From positions 1 through 46,674 of the forward strand of contig CALJSB010000073.1 in the NCBI GenBank assembly GCA_937976305.1: a stretch of 46,674 nucleotides of DNA. The letters are read 5' to 3'. This stretch comes from an uncultured Acidimicrobiales bacterium. Lineage in GTDB: Bacteria > Actinomycetota > Acidimicrobiia > Acidimicrobiales > SZUA-35. The first letter of the stretch is position 1, and the number at the start of each line of letters is the position of its first letter. Under the pieces are notes generated by a model. That model made no database searches. It worked only from the letters and a program-made list of their open reading frames with translations, and had not been told where the DNA came from. Positions 1 to 7,746 of this stretch are shown piece by piece. A program made the position numbers and the translations under genes.

Positions 1-62
1 GCGGCTGCTTCTGATTGTGTAAGACCCTCAAGCTCAACAGACAAGATGATCGCTCGGGCCTT

Positions 63-134
63 GGACATCGCAAACCATGCCCGAACCACAGTTTCCTATG
101 TCTCGACACACCGGTTTCCTATGTCCTGAACCAC
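63..134. mobile_element. Possible terminal repeat region of an insertion sequence
   Basis: GTTTCCTATGTC occurs twice (91-102 and 114-125), each followed by a CGA/TGA-like tail. GGACATCGCAAACC at 63-76 is a near-perfect inverted copy (12 of 14 bases) of 113-126. GAACCAC also recurs at 83-89 and 128-134. Clustered copies of this kind of motif resemble the ends of IS481/IS3-type elements in actinobacteria, as I remember them. No transposase is present in positions 1-210, and no other gene is supported there, so the element, if real, extends left of the window or is a relic. Confidence 0.3.
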
Positions 135-210
135 TACACCCTCAGTCACCCCAGAAAAATCAGTCTGACCGGTGATCCGGGCTGGCCTCGAAACCAGCCC
201 GACACCGAGT

Positions 211-1614
211 TCAGCTGCCGGTGCGAGTGATGTCGCCCAAGCCGCAGGTGATGCGGGTGGTGACGCCACCGTCGGTGCTCACCGCATCGAACACGACGTC
301 CCCGCCGTCTTCGACGCTGCTCACGTTGACCATGCCGGGGGCAAGGCGTCGTCCGTCTTCACCGGTGAAGACCACTTCGATTGCGTAGTCGGACAAGCCG
401 CCCGAGCGGTTGGCAACCGTTCCGGTGGCCTGGGGCACACCGTCGACAACCGCGCAGTCGCTGAGCGTTACTTCGGCCCGAGCCTCGGCCTGGTTCTGTT
501 CGAACTCTTCGAACGACTCTTCGATTTGGTCGCCGGCCTCGTCGACAGCGCTGCCGATCACGGCGATGCAGCCAACGACGCCAAGGACGAGAATGCCGAG
601 AATCACGAACAGCACGATCAAGCCAGTGCTGATTCCCTTCTTCTCAGGCGCCGGGGGAGCAGCAACGCCCATGCCGGGACCGGGGCCGCCGGCATGGCCT
701 GGGGCTCCGGCTGGCGGCGGGGTGGCGTCCCAAGCGGGTGCCGCAGCTGGTCCACCTGCTGGTGGAGGAACGAAGCCACCGGCGGCAGGCGGAGCACCCA
801 TCGGAGGTGGCGACATGCCGGGCGCATCCATTGACGGAGCGTCGAAGCCAGGCGCGGCGGCTGGAGGGGCATCGAAGCCCGGGGATGGCGCATCAAAGGT
901 CGGAGCCGATGCGTCGAATCCGGGAGCGGGTGGGGGGTCGAACGACGGAGTATCCACGGATGGTGCGTCGAACGATGAAGGATCGAAGGTTGGCGCATCG
1001 ACGGCGGGCACACCGACTGAGGGCGCATCCATCGAAGGTGTATCGATCGACGGCGCTTCGAATGAAGGGGCGTCGAGTGTCGGGGTGTCGAATGAGGGAG
1101 TGTCGACTGAGGGGGCCTCAAACGACGGCACGTCGACGGAGGGTGTGTCGACGGACGGTGCTTCGAAGGACGGGGTGCCAACTGAAGGCACATCGACGGA
1201 GGATGTGTCGATCGATGGGGTCTCGAACGACGGCGTGTCGATTGAGCCGCCCATCTCTGGAACTTCAACAGCGGGCGGGGGGTCGAACGCAGCGCCGGGA
1301 GCAGGTGCTTCGATAGCGGCGCCTGGCTCGATGATTGCGCCGGGCTCGGGAATGTCGACCGCAGGGATCGAGTCTTCGACCTTGTCAGCGGCTCCACTCA
1401 TTGCTGCGCCAGCAAGGCCAGCAGCACCGGTCACACCTGCGGCTCCAGCGACTGCGTCAGTGACACCACCAGATGATCCGTCGTCGGCTGCTGCAGCGGC
1501 GGGTGCTGAGCCGTGATCGGCTGGCCAGTAGCGGCCATCACTCTTGATTTCCCAGCCTTCGGGCGGCGGCCACGGATACTCGTTGCCGTCCCATGCGGTG
1601 TAGCTGTCAGACAT
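211..1614 (-). CDS. Membrane protein with 21 pentapeptide repeats and an FxLYD-like outer domain
   Basis: 467 residues. The N-terminus carries a W-P-P-P-E-G-W...DGR-Y-W-P motif (residues 15-31), resembling DUF2510-type motifs in front of many actinobacterial membrane proteins. Residues 124-228 are 21 uninterrupted pentapeptides of the form S-[FVI]-[DE]-x-P, followed by a Pro/Gly/Ala/Met-rich stretch to about 325. One transmembrane helix follows (about 331-356), preceded by Glu-Lys-Lys and followed by acidic residues, so the repeats are predicted to lie in the cytoplasm. The C-terminal ~85 residues look like a small beta-sandwich of the FxLYD/DUF4352 type and would lie outside. Function unknown. 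The ATG start fits the conserved N-terminal motif. A long open frame on the other strand (410-1516) is an effect of the repeats. Confidence 0.8.
   Translation of the reverse strand: MSDSYTAWDGNEYPWPPPEGWEIKSDGRYWPADHGSAPAAAAADDGSSGGVTDAVAGAAGVTGAAGLAGAAMSGAADKVEDSIPAVDIPEPGAIIEPGAAIEAPAPGAAFDPPPAVEVPEMGGSIDTPSFETPSIDTSSVDVPSVGTPSFEAPSVDTPSVDVPSFEAPSVDTPSFDTPTLDAPSFEAPSIDTPSMDAPSVGVPAVDAPTFDPSSFDAPSVDTPSFDPPPAPGFDASAPTFDAPSPGFDAPPAAAPGFDAPSMDAPGMSPPPMGAPPAAGGFVPPPAGGPAAAPAWDATPPPAGAPGHAGGPGPGMGVAAPPAPEKKGISTGLIVLFVILGILVLGVVGCIAVIGSAVDEAGDQIEESFEEFEQNQAEARAEVTLSDCAVVDGVPQATGTVANRSGGLSDYAIEVVFTGEDGRRLAPGMVNVSSVEDGGDVVFDAVSTDGGVTTRITCGLGDITRTGS
931..1245 (-). repeat. Coding tandem repeat, 21 x 15 bp
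   Basis: Twenty-one in-register 15-bp units encode S-[V/F/I/M]-[D/E]-x-P pentapeptides with no indel. Units differ at synonymous and conservative sites, so the array is old or under selection at the protein level and not a fresh slippage product. Confidence 0.85.
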
Positions 1615-1877
1615 TGAAACCCTCTCGCTGTGTGATTTCGCATGCTAAACCACCGGCGCGGCTCAGTCGTTGCTTTGCCTTGAGTGGCAGAGGTTGTTGC
1701 TTCATGGCCCGATCGGCCGCTCGGCCGAAAAATCCAGAACCTCGCCGTTCGGCTTCAACACCCCGGTGACCCAAGGTCACGCTCCGTGGCGGCAAATGTG
1801 AACTTGGCCACAAATGGTGAGATTCGGTTGGTGTCTCGGATTGAGTCGCTGTAACGTAACCGTCACGAACGAGCTCT

Positions 1878-1998
1878 CTCGGGGGCTGACAACCCGAGCG
1901 AAACCGTAGATCTGGCGAGGCGGGAACTCGAATGCCAGACGCGGAGACGCAGCCCCGGTGGCTCATCGCGCAAACCCCTGAGGACCTTCTTTCGGTCC
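1878..1998 (+). promoter_or_regulatory. Structured leader upstream of the Rpf-like gene
   Basis: The 474-bp gap 1615-2088 holds no supported gene. Within it three hairpins lie in a row on the + strand: CTCGGG/CCCGAG (1878-1883 with 1893-1898), CTGGC/GCCAG (1912-1916 with 1934-1938, with an inner GAG/CTC) and GGACC/GGTCC (1982-1986 with 1994-1998). This lies 90-210 nt before the start codon. Actinobacterial rpf genes are often preceded by c-di-AMP riboswitches, but I could not match the conserved core of that class, so only a structured leader is claimed. Confidence 0.3.
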
Positions 1999-2088
1999 CT
2001 TTCGGCGTATCTCGGCGAGCCAACTCGGCCTCGTCGTCGCGTCTTCGAGTTGCCTTTCGTCGGCTCATCGCCCTGTGGAGGTACCGAA

Positions 2089-2943
2089 ATGCCGAATCAA
2101 ACGCCCATTGTTGCCAACTACAAACCCATCGCCGACTGCGCTGAACCAACAGCGCAGTCGGTTGCCCCAGCGCCTTCGTCGGCCAAGACTCGGTCCGCCT
2201 GGCCGGTCGTGGTTCTCGCCGTCGCCCTGCTCGCTGGCTCTATTGCATTTGTGTTTCGGCCCGCCGAGGTCGCAGCTGAGCCCGCCCACGACGATCAAAT
2301 CGTCCGTCTCTATCACACAGCGCTGGGCCGCATGCCCGATCCCGCCGGTCTCGCGTACTGGAGCGAGCGGCGCCAAAGTGGCGAGAGTCTCGTCGATCTT
2401 GCTCGCATCATGACCCAGCTCCCCGAGGCGCAGCGGGTCAGCTCGGGCGACTTTGTTGTCGACGCCTACCGCAACGCCCTCAACCGCGAGCCTGACCCCG
2501 CTGGCCATACGTTCTGGGCAGCATTTGATGACCCGGCCAACGCAATCGCCGCCATCGCCGACTCTGAAGAACATATTGCTCTCACCGGCACGCTGCCGCC
2601 GCCCGTTGATCTGAGCTCAGTGTCTGCGGCAAGTACCGAACCCCAAACGGACATCCCCGCAGGTTGGGTCGATGCCGGTCACGGCGTGTTCGTTCCCCCG
2701 ATCCTGCGCGAGATTCGCTTCTGCGAGTCACGCGATGACTACCAGGCAGCCAACCGCCGCTCATCGGCCCGTGGCGCTTATCAGTTCCTGAAGAGCAGTT
2801 GGGCCGCCTACGGCCACGACGAGCGCTACGGCGTGAGCACCGCCGACCAGGCCGCACCTGCTCAGCAAGACGAAGCGGCGCTCATCACCTGGCAGCGCGA
2901 CGGCACCCGTCCGTGGTTCGCCAGCCGCCACTGCTGGGGCTAA
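2089..2943 (+). CDS. Secreted DUF4214 + transglycosylase-like (Rpf-like) protein
   Basis: 284 residues. ATG at 2089 is preceded by GGAGG at a 7-base spacing, which decides the start over an in-frame TTG at 2050. An N-terminal hydrophobic segment (about residues 38-57) is a signal or anchor. Residues ~68-170 hold two DUF4214-like units, each with a Y-x-x-A-L-x-R-x-P-D-P-A-G signature. The C-terminal ~75 residues match the transglycosylase-like/resuscitation-promoting-factor fold: F-C-E-S-R-D-D-Y with the expected catalytic Glu, A-R-G-A-Y-Q-F, and a final Cys that can pair with the Cys before the Glu. Predicted role: cleavage of peptidoglycan glycan strands outside the cell during growth or resuscitation. 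The pairing with DUF4214 is seen in acidimicrobial proteins. Regulation may involve the structured leader upstream. Confidence 0.85.
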   Translation: MPNQTPIVANYKPIADCAEPTAQSVAPAPSSAKTRSAWPVVVLAVALLAGSIAFVFRPAEVAAEPAHDDQIVRLYHTALGRMPDPAGLAYWSERRQSGESLVDLARIMTQLPEAQRVSSGDFVVDAYRNALNREPDPAGHTFWAAFDDPANAIAAIADSEEHIALTGTLPPPVDLSSVSAASTEPQTDIPAGWVDAGHGVFVPPILREIRFCESRDDYQAANRRSSARGAYQFLKSSWAAYGHDERYGVSTADQAAPAQQDEAALITWQRDGTRPWFASRHCWG

Positions 2944-2953
2944 CTGTTTCCAC

Positions 2954-3001
2954 GTTCTGGAGGCCGGAGGGCACGTTTCGGTGTCTTACGGCCTCCAGTT
3001 C
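2954..3001. repeat. Palindromic intergenic element, copy 1 (reverse orientation)
   Basis: CTGGAGGCC (2957-2965) pairs with GGCCTCCAG (2990-2998) around a CGTTTCG-containing centre. It is the same element as copies 2-5 but with a more diverged centre. It lies between the ends of two convergent genes (2943 and 3029), so it may act as a bidirectional terminator. Confidence 0.8.
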
Positions 3002-3028
3002 GGATTTTGGGGCGGGGCTGAGTGAGGG

Positions 3029-3898
3029 TTAGTTGCCCTGGACTTCAAAGATCGATGTGTAGCCGCGTGACCAGTCGGGAGCGGCTGGCATGCGGCGGCC
3101 GCCGACCTCGATGTGAGTCGGCGGGGTGCCACGCACAATTTGATGTCCAGAGCGCCCGGTCGCACCGTTGGCGCCGACCCCGATGAGCGGGTAGCTGTCG
3201 GCTCGCGAGTATGTCTGCAGCAGCAGCGGTCGCATCCGGGTCGATTCGTTCGGTTGAGACCCGTGCACCGCACAGCAGTTGTGCACGGTGACGCTCCCGG
3301 CCGGTCCCTTCAGATAGTCGGCCGCCTCGAGATCGACCTGGGTGAGATCGGTATCGTTGAGCGCTCCGGTCCAGGTGCCCTGTTCGTCGGCCAGATCGAA
3401 GAGTGGCCCGCGGTGGCTACCGGGGACGATGCCCATTGGGCCCATCTCGTCGTCGACGTCGCGGAGATAGACGCCGATCGTGAGCGGTGAGAAGTCGGTG
3501 TGAGGCCAGAACTGAATGTCTTGGTGCCACTTCACTTCGTCGCCGCCCGAATGCCACTTGATGTTGAGCTTTGAGTGGTGGAAGCGAATGTCGGGTCCGA
3601 GGATGGCTTGGGCCAGGTCGGTCGCTGGACCGTCGAGAGCGAACTCGGCGAAGACGGGATCGACGTCAGTCGGCGTGTTGATGCGTCGGAGTCGGGGTTT
3701 GTCAGCAGAGTGCTCCGGCTCGGTGTCGAAGCGGCGATCCCCGGGCTCGGCCGTGCGGCTCACCTCGATGAGCTCGTCGAGTTTCGCGTTGAGGCGTTCG
3801 AGCCACTCGTCGCTCACCCATGAGTCGAGGGCGAGATAACCCCGCGATTCGTAGTGCTCGAGTTGCTCGGTGGTGAGAAGCGCAGTCGTAGTCGCCAT
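3029..3898 (-). CDS. Phytanoyl-CoA dioxygenase family protein
   Basis: 289 residues, the usual length for PhyH-type Fe(II)/2-oxoglutarate oxygenases. The metal triad is visible: His125 and Asp127 in W-H-Q-D-I, and His212 in A-V-H-G-S. Arg221 or Arg223 just after it is placed to bind 2-oxoglutarate. P-G-S-H (159-162) is also typical. Substrate is unknown; relatives hydroxylate acyl-CoAs, sterols or small natural products. ATG at 3898 was preferred to an in-frame codon two residues earlier. Only 29 bases separate it from the divergent peptidase gene, so its promoter must lie at least partly inside that gene. Confidence 0.85.
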   Translation of the reverse strand: MATTTALLTTEQLEHYESRGYLALDSWVSDEWLERLNAKLDELIEVSRTAEPGDRRFDTEPEHSADKPRLRRINTPTDVDPVFAEFALDGPATDLAQAILGPDIRFHHSKLNIKWHSGGDEVKWHQDIQFWPHTDFSPLTIGVYLRDVDDEMGPMGIVPGSHRGPLFDLADEQGTWTGALNDTDLTQVDLEAADYLKGPAGSVTVHNCCAVHGSQPNESTRMRPLLLQTYSRADSYPLIGVGANGATGRSGHQIVRGTPPTHIEVGGRRMPAAPDWSRGYTSIFEVQGN

Positions 3899-3927
3899 GA
3901 GCAAACGCTACGTGAGAGGCTGGCACC

Positions 3928-5316
3928 GTGCCGAACTCATCTGGGTCAGACCCGAAGACATCCGCTGCGCTCACCAACCAGAGTGTCGAGTTACTGCAGA
4001 CGATGATTCGCAATGCGTGCGTCAACGACGGCACGCCCGAGTCGGGTCAGGAAGTCCGCAACGCCGACACGCTCGAGTCGTTCCTCGAAGGAACCGGTCT
4101 CGACATTGAGCGTTACGAACCCACCCCGGGGCGAGTCTCGCTCGTAGCTCGTATCGAGGGGTCCGACCCCGAGGCCAAGAGCCTGTGTCTCATGGGCCAC
4201 ACCGATGTGGTGCCCGTGAACCCGGACGGTTGGGAGCGAGATCCGTTCGGTGGCGAGCTGGTGCCGTTCGGCGATGATGGCAATGCCGAGATCTGGGGCC
4301 GGGGCGCCGTCGACATGCTCAACATCACGGCTTCACAGGCCGTGGCGTTCAAGCACCTCGCCCAGTCGGGGTTCAAGCCGAAGGGCGACCTCATCTACTT
4401 CGCCGTGGCCGACGAGGAATCGGGCAGCGCCCACGGGGCTCGGTGGATGGCCGACAACGAGGCCGACGCGATCATGGCCGACTACGTCCTCACCGAGAAC
4501 GGCGGGTTGCACGGCGGTTCGCCCGAGAGTCCGATCATCAACGTGAATGTGGGGGAGAAGGGCGTGGCGTGGCGCCGCATCCGGGTGAAAGGCACACCGG
4601 GCCACGGCTCGACGCCGTTCCGCCGCAACAACGCGCTCGTGAAAGCAGCTGGGGTGATCAACCGCATCACCGAATACCGGCCGCCGGCGAAGTTCACCGA
4701 ACTTTGGCGCGAGAGAGTCGAGACGCTTGGCCTCGACAAAGAACAAGAGGCCATTCTTCTCGACCCGGACAAGATCGAGGACTATCTCGATGAGGCGCCG
4801 GCCGCCGGTGCTCGCTACCTCTACTCATGCACCCACACGACGTTCTCGTGCAACGTCATCGCCGGCGGCGAGACAATGAAGACGAACGTGATCCCCGACG
4901 ATGTGGTGCTCGAGGTGGACGTGCGCACCCTTCCGGGGGAGAACGAAGCCGATGTGCGGGCCCACCTCGAAGCAGCGCTCGGCGATTTGGCCAATGAGGT
5001 TGAGATCGAGCCGATCATGAATGACGTGTCGACCATGAGCCCGGTCAACACGCCGTTGTGGGATGCGCTACAGAAGTCGATCAACGACCCGTTTCCCGAT
5101 GCCAGGCTGTCGCCCCAGATGGTGGTGGGCTTCACCGACTCCCGCATCTACCGCGAGATGGGCGCCATTGCGTATGGGGCTGGTCTGTTCAGTCCGTCGA
5201 TCGACGCCGGTGAGTTCGGCATGCGATTCCACGGCCACAACGAACGCATCGACGTGGAGTCGATGCGGCTGAGCACCAAACTGTGGCTCGACGTCTCCCG
5301 CGAAATCCTCACCTAG
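3928..5316 (+). CDS. M20 family metallopeptidase
   Basis: 462 residues. M20/ArgE/DapE fold: G-H-T-D-V-V-P (metal ligand His91), G-R-G-A-V-D-M (bridging Asp129), D-E-E-S-G with the general base and a metal-binding Glu near 165, an inserted dimerisation domain (about 200-340), and a C-terminal H-G-H-N-E-R metal-ligand motif. It cleaves amide bonds of N-acyl amino acids or small peptides in the cytosol; the length and the W-E-R-D-P-F-G motif resemble the M20 dipeptidase/acetylornithine-deacetylase-like group. The GTG at 3928 is the first start in frame; no strong ribosome-binding site is seen. Exact substrate cannot be read from sequence. Confidence 0.88.
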   Translation: MPNSSGSDPKTSAALTNQSVELLQTMIRNACVNDGTPESGQEVRNADTLESFLEGTGLDIERYEPTPGRVSLVARIEGSDPEAKSLCLMGHTDVVPVNPDGWERDPFGGELVPFGDDGNAEIWGRGAVDMLNITASQAVAFKHLAQSGFKPKGDLIYFAVADEESGSAHGARWMADNEADAIMADYVLTENGGLHGGSPESPIINVNVGEKGVAWRRIRVKGTPGHGSTPFRRNNALVKAAGVINRITEYRPPAKFTELWRERVETLGLDKEQEAILLDPDKIEDYLDEAPAAGARYLYSCTHTTFSCNVIAGGETMKTNVIPDDVVLEVDVRTLPGENEADVRAHLEAALGDLANEVEIEPIMNDVSTMSPVNTPLWDALQKSINDPFPDARLSPQMVVGFTDSRIYREMGAIAYGAGLFSPSIDAGEFGMRFHGHNERIDVESMRLSTKLWLDVSREILT

Positions 5317-5364
5317 CGGCCCCTGCCAACGCGACACCCACCCGACTCCTCACGCTCCTTTGCC

Positions 5365-5411
5365 GTTCTGGAGGCTCCCACCGGCGTTTCGGACGGTAGG
5401 AGCCTCCAGTT
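5365..5411. repeat. Palindromic intergenic element, copy 2 (reverse orientation)
   Basis: GTTCTGGAGGCTCC at the left pairs with GGAGCCTCCAG at the right. Read in reverse it closely matches copies 3 and 4, including GAAACGCCGGTGGGAGCC. It sits between convergent gene ends (5316 and 5430). Confidence 0.85.
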
Positions 5412-5429
5412 GGGAGAGCCACGGGGGCG

Positions 5430-6242
5430 CTAGGCCTTCGTGACTTCGACTTGGATCTCGGTCACGTAGCTCTCGTTGTCTTGGGTGACAGGCTCGGTGC
5501 AGACGATGTTCCACTCATAGGACGGTCCGGCCACGATGTAGCCATTCTCTTCGACCCACCTGAAGAGGTCGGCGTTGGCCTCGTGTAACCGGTTGAACGC
5601 CCCGTGATGGGTGAGGCTTGCGATCTGCGTGCCCTCGATCACACGAGTCTGCGCCGGGCTCGCTGATTCATAACCGGCGGGAACCGGGATGCCCACCTCG
5701 ATGTCGATCGACGAAGCGTCGTCTGCGAAGTAGTGGTACACCTGCACCGCTGGTCCGACGGCGTCGGCCGGGTTGACGGCAGAGAACAGCTTCGGGAAGA
5801 GCGCCGAGATCTCGTGCACACCTCCGATCTGCTCGCGGATCGAGGCAATGGTTGTTGCCTCGGTGGTCTTGATGGTGACGTTTGGCATGGTTCGTTCCAA
5901 TCTCTGGTTCACAATGGCCAGCTGGGCTCGGGCCCGCTGGAGCTGCTCGGAGATCTGGGCGGATTCGGACTCCAACCCCAACACCCTCGTGGCAAGGACA
6001 TCTCGAAACTCACGGTCGTCGAGCTGGTCATCGAGAATCAACCGGATCTCATCCAGTGACAGTCCGATTTCCTTGAGCGACGTGAGCCGAGACGCTCGAC
6101 TGACCTGTTCGATCCGATACTTCCGATACCCCGTCGACGGATCGACTTCTGCGGGCGGCAGAAGGCCGAGGTCGCCGTAGTAGCGGACGGTGCGGACCGG
6201 TAGGTCGGTCAATCGGGCGAATTCGCCGATCTGAAGCAACAT
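5430..6242 (-). CDS. MerR-family regulator with GyrI-like effector domain
   Basis: 270 residues. Residues 1-70 are a MerR winged helix-turn-helix (I-G-E-F-A...V-R-T-V-R-Y-Y...G-L-L-P-P). A coiled-coil dimerisation helix runs to about 115. The C-terminal half is a GyrI-like/AraC effector-binding domain (V-G-I-P-V-P, H-x-G-A-F-x-x-L-H). This is the BltR/BmrR-like layout, in which a lipophilic or cationic drug is sensed and MerR-type promoter twisting activates transcription. No efflux gene adjoins it, so it may act mainly on its own promoter or on distant genes. A MerR-type promoter lies directly upstream of the start codon. Confidence 0.88.
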   Translation of the reverse strand: MLLQIGEFARLTDLPVRTVRYYGDLGLLPPAEVDPSTGYRKYRIEQVSRASRLTSLKEIGLSLDEIRLILDDQLDDREFRDVLATRVLGLESESAQISEQLQRARAQLAIVNQRLERTMPNVTIKTTEATTIASIREQIGGVHEISALFPKLFSAVNPADAVGPAVQVYHYFADDASSIDIEVGIPVPAGYESASPAQTRVIEGTQIASLTHHGAFNRLHEANADLFRWVEENGYIVAGPSYEWNIVCTEPVTQDNESYVTEIQVEVTKA

Positions 6243-6248
6243 GTGACG

Positions 6249-6279
6249 ATCCTCGAGTCTCCAGTCGCTGGAGAGTCAA
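6249..6279 (-). promoter_or_regulatory. MerR-type promoter/operator with 19-bp spacer
   Basis: On the minus strand a -35 TTGACT (6279-6274) and -10 GAGGAT (6254-6249) are separated by exactly 19 bp. The spacer contains the inverted repeat TCTCCAG/CTGGAGA (6258-6274, 3-bp centre). An overlong 19-bp spacer with a central dyad is the hallmark of MerR-activated promoters. The -10 ends 6 bases before the ATG, so the transcript would be leaderless or nearly so. Confidence 0.65.
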
Positions 6280-6397
6280 GCAGAAATCTCGACGTCTCTC
6301 AGAAGCCAACTCACTGAGCTGCCGAGAGACCGACGTCACCTCGATCGTGTCGGGCGGCTGACAGAGCACATCGATCGCTCCGGTCATCGTGAGATGC

Positions 6398-7189
6398 ATG
6401 ACCTTGCACCGCACGACACGCACCCGAATCACCGCACTCGCGCTCGCCGCCGTTCTTGCCCTTTCTGCTTGTGACGACGCATCCCTGCCTGATGCGCCAG
6501 CCGCGGGTCCAACCACAACGCTTGCGAGCGGCGACCCGGTTGACTCCTCGGGTGGATCAGCCCTCGGATCGGCAACTGGTGAGCAAGACGTCGTCGTCGT
6601 TCAAGGCGCAAACGAGACAGACGCGGCTGACACCGAAACCGCTGGTGCCGACACCGTTGAGTCCGGTGAGGCCGAGGTCGATCCGGCCACCGATCCAGCC
6701 AGCACGGACGCAGAGCCGGCCGAGGCTCCAGCGCAAGATCCCGCAACGGGCGGCGATTGCCTCGTGGGCGCCTGGGTGTTCAGCACCGCTGAGATGAACG
6801 CTTACTACGACCAGCTCGAGTTCGATGGCGTGACGTTCGACGTCACCGGAGACGTGCGAATCGAGCTCCGAGCCGACAACACCTTCGACTACACACCCAC
6901 GTTTGGGTTCACGATGACCATCGATGGCCTGTCAGCAACGGGAGAAACCTCAGGCTCTGCCACCGGCACCTACTCCGCCGTCGATGGACACTTCACCTTC
7001 ATGCCTGAAGAGGACACCATCGACTTCACGATGAGCATGGCTGGTATCTCGATGTCGGCGTCTGAGCTGGGAATCGAGACACTCGGGTTGGGCGCAGCCG
7101 GGACCAGCTACAGCTGCGACAACGGCGTTCCCGTCTTCCAGTATCAAACGCACGACGGCACGCACCCCGTCGCTCTCGAGCGGGCCTGA
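6398..7189 (+). CDS. Predicted lipoprotein with lipocalin-like C-terminal domain
   Basis: 263 residues. A signal peptide ends in a lipobox L-S-A-C, so the protein should be lipid-anchored on the outer face of the membrane. A Thr/Glu/Asp/Ala-rich linker of about 90 residues follows. The C-terminal domain starts at G-D-C-L-V-G-A-W and is made of alternating beta-strands (L-R-A-D-N-T-F-D-Y, S-G-S-A-T-G-T-Y), a pattern of lipocalin-like domains; Cys in the first strand and in Y-S-C-D-N may pair. Ligand unknown. An in-frame GTG three codons earlier is an alternative start. Confidence 0.7.
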   Translation: MTLHRTTRTRITALALAAVLALSACDDASLPDAPAAGPTTTLASGDPVDSSGGSALGSATGEQDVVVVQGANETDAADTETAGADTVESGEAEVDPATDPASTDAEPAEAPAQDPATGGDCLVGAWVFSTAEMNAYYDQLEFDGVTFDVTGDVRIELRADNTFDYTPTFGFTMTIDGLSATGETSGSATGTYSAVDGHFTFMPEEDTIDFTMSMAGISMSASELGIETLGLGAAGTSYSCDNGVPVFQYQTHDGTHPVALERA

Positions 7190-7197
7190 GGCCGAGG

Positions 7198-7689
7198 CTA
7201 GGCCGTCACCCTTGCCGCCAAGTCGAGACCAAAACGCTCGATATCGGCGTCGAGGTCGAGCGGGGCGGTCGTGACCGAGTCGAGTTCGGGGTCGAGCAGA
7301 TCGACAGGGACGGCCCACAGCACCTCGAACTCGAGGCCGTCGGGGTCCTTCGCATACAGGCTCTTGGAAACTCCGTGGTTGCTCTCGCCGACGAGCGCAC
7401 CGATGGCACTCAGGCGCTCTCGAACATCGATCAGCTCGCGGAGGGTCCCTACTTCCCAGGCCAAGTGGTACATGCCAACGTTGGCTCGTTCGGTGGGAGG
7501 GCCAGCGTCGGCTCCAATCGAGAAGACGCCGAGGTCATGGTCGTTGAGGCTTTCACCATGGGTGCGAAGAAACACAGCGCCAGGCATCTCGTTGGTGACA
7601 ACAAACCCGAGTTGGTCGACATAGAAGGCGGCGGTGGTTTGTGCGTCACGCACCCAGAGCACGGCGTGGTTGAGACGAGAGATCGGCAT
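7198..7689 (-). CDS. VOC (glyoxalase/extradiol dioxygenase) family protein
   Basis: 163 residues. Two beta-alpha-beta-beta-beta units: N-H-A-V-L-W-V near the N-terminus, M-Y-H-L-A-W-E in the middle and L-E-F-E-V-L-W near the C-terminus provide the His, His and Glu metal ligands of this superfamily. K-D-P-D-G is also typical. Small-molecule substrate unknown. ATG at 7689 chosen because the family fold begins there; the longer open frame upstream is non-homologous and overlaps the aminotransferase. Divergent from the aminotransferase with 57 bp between them; convergent with the lipoprotein gene with only 8 bp between. Confidence 0.85.
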   Translation of the reverse strand: MPISRLNHAVLWVRDAQTTAAFYVDQLGFVVTNEMPGAVFLRTHGESLNDHDLGVFSIGADAGPPTERANVGMYHLAWEVGTLRELIDVRERLSAIGALVGESNHGVSKSLYAKDPDGLEFEVLWAVPVDLLDPELDSVTTAPLDLDADIERFGLDLAARVTA

Positions 7690-7746
7690 GGAGAATACAA
7701 CGCCATTGGTCTGCCGGTTCTTCCCTTGCAGCCCCGAAGGCCCACG

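Noticed and set aside
410-1516. 368-codon open frame opposite the pentapeptide-repeat gene
   Set aside because: It is a low-complexity mirror of the repeat array with no protein-like domain; the minus-strand frame has a transmembrane helix and a folded C-terminal domain.
1711-1730. CGGCCG-CT-CGGCCG inverted repeat followed by A-run as terminator
   Set aside because: The A/T run is on the wrong side for the minus-strand gene and the loop is only two bases.
1840-2088. c-di-AMP (ydaO-type) or c-di-GMP riboswitch
   Set aside because: I could not align the conserved core motifs of either class; only generic hairpins are visible.
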